From NCBI GenBank assembly GCA_005885565.1, contig VAXK01000130.1, forward strand, positions 1 to 6,803: a stretch of 6,803 nt of DNA. Reading direction: 5' to 3'. Shown piece after piece: positions 4,719-6,803 of this stretch; the stretch's first letter is position 1, and each line of letters starts with the position of its first letter. The translations under genes were made by a program, and so were the position numbers. A model generated the notes under the pieces. That model did not search any database, was not told the origin of the DNA, and worked only from the letters and a program-made list of their open reading frames with translations. Source of the DNA: Actinomycetota bacterium. GTDB taxonomy: Bacteria; Actinomycetota; Thermoleophilia; Gaiellales; Gaiellaceae.

Positions 4719-6392
4719 ATGGCCGTCGCCGCCCCGCATCGCCGGATCGGTCGCGTCGACACCGCTCGCCGCGGCTATCTGCGCCGGGACGTCGGGCTCC
4801 TAGGGCTCATGTTCGCGTCGCTCGGGTCGATCATCGGCTCGGGCTGGCTCTTCGGCGCGCTCTACGCGGCGCAGGTCGCCGGCCCGGCCGCGCTCGTCTC
4901 CTGGGGCCTCGGCGCCGGCTTCGTCCTGATCCTCGCGCTCGTGCACGCCGAGCTCGGGGGCGCCTACCCGGTCGCCGGCGGCTCGGCGCGCTTCCCGCAC
5001 TACGCCTACGGCAGCGTGATCGGCTTCGGGATCGGCTGGATCGCGTGGCTCGGCGCGGTGACCACGGCGCCGATCGAGGTCGAGGCCGCGCTCCAGTACT
5101 TCACGCACTACGTCCACTGGCTGACGACGACGTCGGGCGGCGAGACGGTGCTGACGACGCAGGGCTACGCCGTCGCGGCCGTGCTGATGCTCGTCTTCAC
5201 GATCGTGAACATCCTCGGCGTCCGCAAGCTGGCGCAGTCGAACAACCTGATCACGGTCTGGAAGGTCGCGATCCCGGCGCTCGCGATCGTCGCGCTGATG
5301 GTCACCGTCTTCCACAGCGGGAACTTCCACGCCGCGGGCGGATTCAACCCGTACGGCTGGCACGGGATCTTCTCGGCGATCTCGACCGGCGGCGTGATCT
5401 TCGCCTACCTCGGCTTCGAGCAGGCGATCCAGCTCGGCGGCGAGAGCTCGAACCCGCAGCGCAACATCCCGATCGCGGTGATCGGGGCGATGCTGATCGG
5501 CATCGTGATGTACATCCTGCTCCAGGTCGCCTTCATCGCCGCGCTGAGCCCCGGCGACCTCTCGCACGGCTGGGCGAAGGTCGGGACGAAGGCGCTCGTC
5601 GGGCCGTTCGCCGGACTCGCGAGCGCAGTTGGCCTCGGCTGGCTCGCCGTCCTGCTGTACGTCGACGCCGCCATCTCCCCCGGCGGCACCGGTCTCCTCT
5701 ACACCGGGACGAGCGCGCGCCTCTCGTACGCGCTCGGCCGGAACGGCTACATCCCGTCGATCTTCTCCTGGCTCTCCGACCGCGGCGTGCCGCTCTTCAG
5801 CATCCTCGTCAGCTTCGTCGTCGGGATGGTCATCTTCCTTCCCTTCCCGGGCTGGCAGAAGCTCGTCGCGTTCATCACCTCGGCCACGGTGCTCGCGTAC
5901 GCGCTGGCGCCGCTCGCGCTGAGCGCGCTCCGCCGCCAGGACCCCGAGCGTGACCGGCCGTTCCGCCTGCCTGCCGCCGACGCCTTCGCGCTCGCCGGCT
6001 TCATGGTCGCGAACCTCATCGTCTACTGGGCGGGCTGGAAGACGGACAAGCGCCTCTTCCTCGCGATCGCGATCGGCTTCGTGATCTTCGCCGCCCACCA
6101 CGCGTTGGCGGACGCGGACCGCAAGCCGCACCTCGACCTGCGCTCGGCTTCCTGGTTCCCGATCTATCTCGGCGGGATGGCGATCATCTCGTGGCTCGGC
6201 CAGTTCGACGGCCGCTCGAAGATCCCGTTCTGGTGGGACCTCGGGCTCGTCTGCGCCTTCAGCCTCGGGATCTTCGTCTTCGCCCTCGCCGTGCGCCTGA
6301 GCCCGGAGGAGACGCAGCACTACATCGGCGACCTCACCGAGGAGGACCGCGAGGAGGCCGCGGAGCTGCACGAGACGGCGCCTGTCCGCTGA
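4719..6392 (+). CDS. APC-superfamily amino acid permease, 14 predicted membrane helices
   Basis: The 557-residue integral membrane protein resembles amino acid:proton symporters of the APC superfamily, including the YveA/AspT aspartate-type group as I recall it. TM1 carries the unwound substrate-site motif GSIIGSGW (36-43). TM2 covers about 54-76, and the TM2-3 region ends with GGAYPVAGGSARFP (80-93). TM6 contains FAYLGFEQ (228-235), followed by GGESSNPQRNIPIAV (240-254), a strongly conserved APC segment. Hydrophobic stretches suggest helices near 26-50, 54-76, 98-118, 150-168, 178-198, 214-236, 250-275, 292-318, 357-375, 381-402, 422-440, 446-462, 478-494 and 504-525, two more than the 12-helix core. 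The acidic C-terminal tail (about 527-557) is probably cytoplasmic. ATG 4719 retains the basic N-terminus; the next Met (31) is inside TM1. No good Shine-Dalgarno is visible. Substrate is inferred only to be an amino acid. Confidence 0.93.
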   Translation: MAVAAPHRRIGRVDTARRGYLRRDVGLLGLMFASLGSIIGSGWLFGALYAAQVAGPAALVSWGLGAGFVLILALVHAELGGAYPVAGGSARFPHYAYGSVIGFGIGWIAWLGAVTTAPIEVEAALQYFTHYVHWLTTTSGGETVLTTQGYAVAAVLMLVFTIVNILGVRKLAQSNNLITVWKVAIPALAIVALMVTVFHSGNFHAAGGFNPYGWHGIFSAISTGGVIFAYLGFEQAIQLGGESSNPQRNIPIAVIGAMLIGIVMYILLQVAFIAALSPGDLSHGWAKVGTKALVGPFAGLASAVGLGWLAVLLYVDAAISPGGTGLLYTGTSARLSYALGRNGYIPSIFSWLSDRGVPLFSILVSFVVGMVIFLPFPGWQKLVAFITSATVLAYALAPLALSALRRQDPERDRPFRLPAADAFALAGFMVANLIVYWAGWKTDKRLFLAIAIGFVIFAAHHALADADRKPHLDLRSASWFPIYLGGMAIISWLGQFDGRSKIPFWWDLGLVCAFSLGIFVFALAVRLSPEETQHYIGDLTEEDREEAAELHETAPVR

Positions 6393-6407
6393 CGCGGAGC
6401 CGCGGCG

Positions 6408-6413
6408 GATAAT
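6408..6413 (+). promoter_or_regulatory. Possible -10 element placing transcription start at the AlgH GTG
   Basis: GATAAT matches TATAAT at five of six positions and stands out as AT-rich in this GC-rich context. It lies 6 nt before the GTG at 6420, the spacing expected for a leaderless transcript. No good Shine-Dalgarno precedes this GTG. No convincing -35 hexamer is present 16-18 nt upstream, where the sequence is the end of the permease gene. Confidence 0.33.
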
Positions 6414-6419
6414 CCCGGG

Positions 6420-6803
6420 GTGGACGAGCACGAGTCGCTCCGCGGCCAGCTCCTGGTCGCCTCGCCCGGGCTCCTCGACCCGAACTTCCGCCGCGCGGTC
6501 GTGCTCGTCACCGAGCACACCGACGAGGGGGCGATGGGGCTCGTGCTCAACCGGCCGACCGAGGCCGCGGTCCTCGACGCGGTGCCGCCGCTCGAGGATC
6601 TCGTCGAGCCGGGCGCCTGCGTCCACGTCGGCGGCCCGGTGCAGCCGACCGCGGTCGTGGTGCTGGCGGAGTTCGACGACGTGGAGGAGTCGGCCGGGCT
6701 CGTGGTGGAAGACGTCGGCTTCGTCCGCGCGGACGTCGAGCCGGGTGCCCTCCCGGAGTCGACGCGCCGCGCCCGTGTGTTCGCCGGCTACGCGGGCTGG
6801 GGC
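6420..6803 (+). CDS. YqgE/AlgH family (UPF0301) protein, N-terminal 128 codons (3' end outside window)
   Basis: From GTG 6420 the frame is open to the window end. It shows the family pattern: LRGQLLVASPGLLDPNF (residues 7-23), a VVLVTEH strand, GAMGLVLNRP (37-46), HVGGPVQP (69-76) and RVFAGYAGWG (119-128). Proteins of this family are about 185 residues, so roughly two thirds is present. They are small cytoplasmic alpha/beta proteins; AlgH has been linked to alginate regulation in Pseudomonas, but their biochemical role is not established, and alginate control should not be assumed here. The start lies 27 bp after the permease stop. No in-frame alternative start is seen in that gap, and a -10-like GATAAT 6 nt upstream suggests its own leaderless transcript. 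The family call is strong. Confidence 0.93.
   Translation, partial: MDEHESLRGQLLVASPGLLDPNFRRAVVLVTEHTDEGAMGLVLNRPTEAAVLDAVPPLEDLVEPGACVHVGGPVQPTAVVVLAEFDDVEESAGLVVEDVGFVRADVEPGALPESTRRARVFAGYAGWG

Noticed and set aside
6399..6406. GCCGCGGC palindrome after the permease stop as a terminator
   Set aside because: It has no loop, is very short and lacks a T-tract; such palindromes are common in this base composition.
4800..6626. 608-codon open frame on the minus strand opposite the permease
   Set aside because: It is a composition shadow: its product is a low-complexity Arg/Glu/Asp/Ala string without domains, while the plus strand encodes a clearly conserved membrane transporter and AlgH.
1..6803. 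Mobile element, CRISPR array, toxin-antitoxin or phage-defence system
   Set aside because: No transposase, integrase, direct-repeat array, tRNA-like site or partner gene is visible; the lone nucleotidyltransferase has no HEPN-type partner beside it, its neighbours being trpA and the secreted protein.

Overview
The window is very GC-rich, with strong G/C preference at third codon positions, frequent GTG starts and genes packed on both strands. Together with an F420-dependent enzyme family and a Gly/Asp nonapeptide domain ending in a two-cysteine cap, this suggests a high-GC actinobacterium. A member of the Thermoleophilia (Solirubrobacterales or Gaiellales-like) is my best guess; this is inference, not a search result.

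Layout. (1) Positions 1-1148, plus strand: the 3' end of trpB followed by a complete, unusually short trpA, the end of a tryptophan biosynthesis operon. (2) Positions 1123-3347, minus strand: a secreted protein (signal peptide, six nonapeptide calcium-binding-type repeats, six-bladed Asp-box propeller), followed 2 nt later by a small polymerase-beta-fold nucleotidyltransferase. The nucleotidyltransferase has no ATG, GTG or TTG start in a sensible place, and its 3' end overlaps the 3' end of trpA by 26 bp. (3) Positions 3348-3441: a 94-bp divergent intergenic region with a plausible leaderless promoter for the secreted protein, a 15-bp inverted repeat and a strong ribosome binding site for the rightward gene. 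(4) Positions 3442-4678, plus strand: a small basic Rho_N-type (DUF7218-like) protein and, 4 nt later, an FGD-like F420-dependent luciferase-fold oxidoreductase. (5) Positions 4719-6392: a 14-helix APC-superfamily amino acid permease. (6) Position 6420 to the window end: the first 128 codons of a YqgE/AlgH family protein, possibly read from a leaderless transcript.

How the genes fit together. TrpA and TrpB form tryptophan synthase. The Rho_N-type and F420-enzyme genes look translationally coupled. The secreted propeller and the nucleotidyltransferase look co-transcribed, although one product is extracellular and the other cytoplasmic, so a shared function is not obvious. No mobile element, CRISPR array, tRNA or rRNA is visible. 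I do not see a convincing new multi-gene system. The points most worth a second look are the nucleotidyltransferase start, the composite secreted protein, the compact TrpA, and the FGD-like enzyme that appears to lack the glucose-6-phosphate-binding residues.
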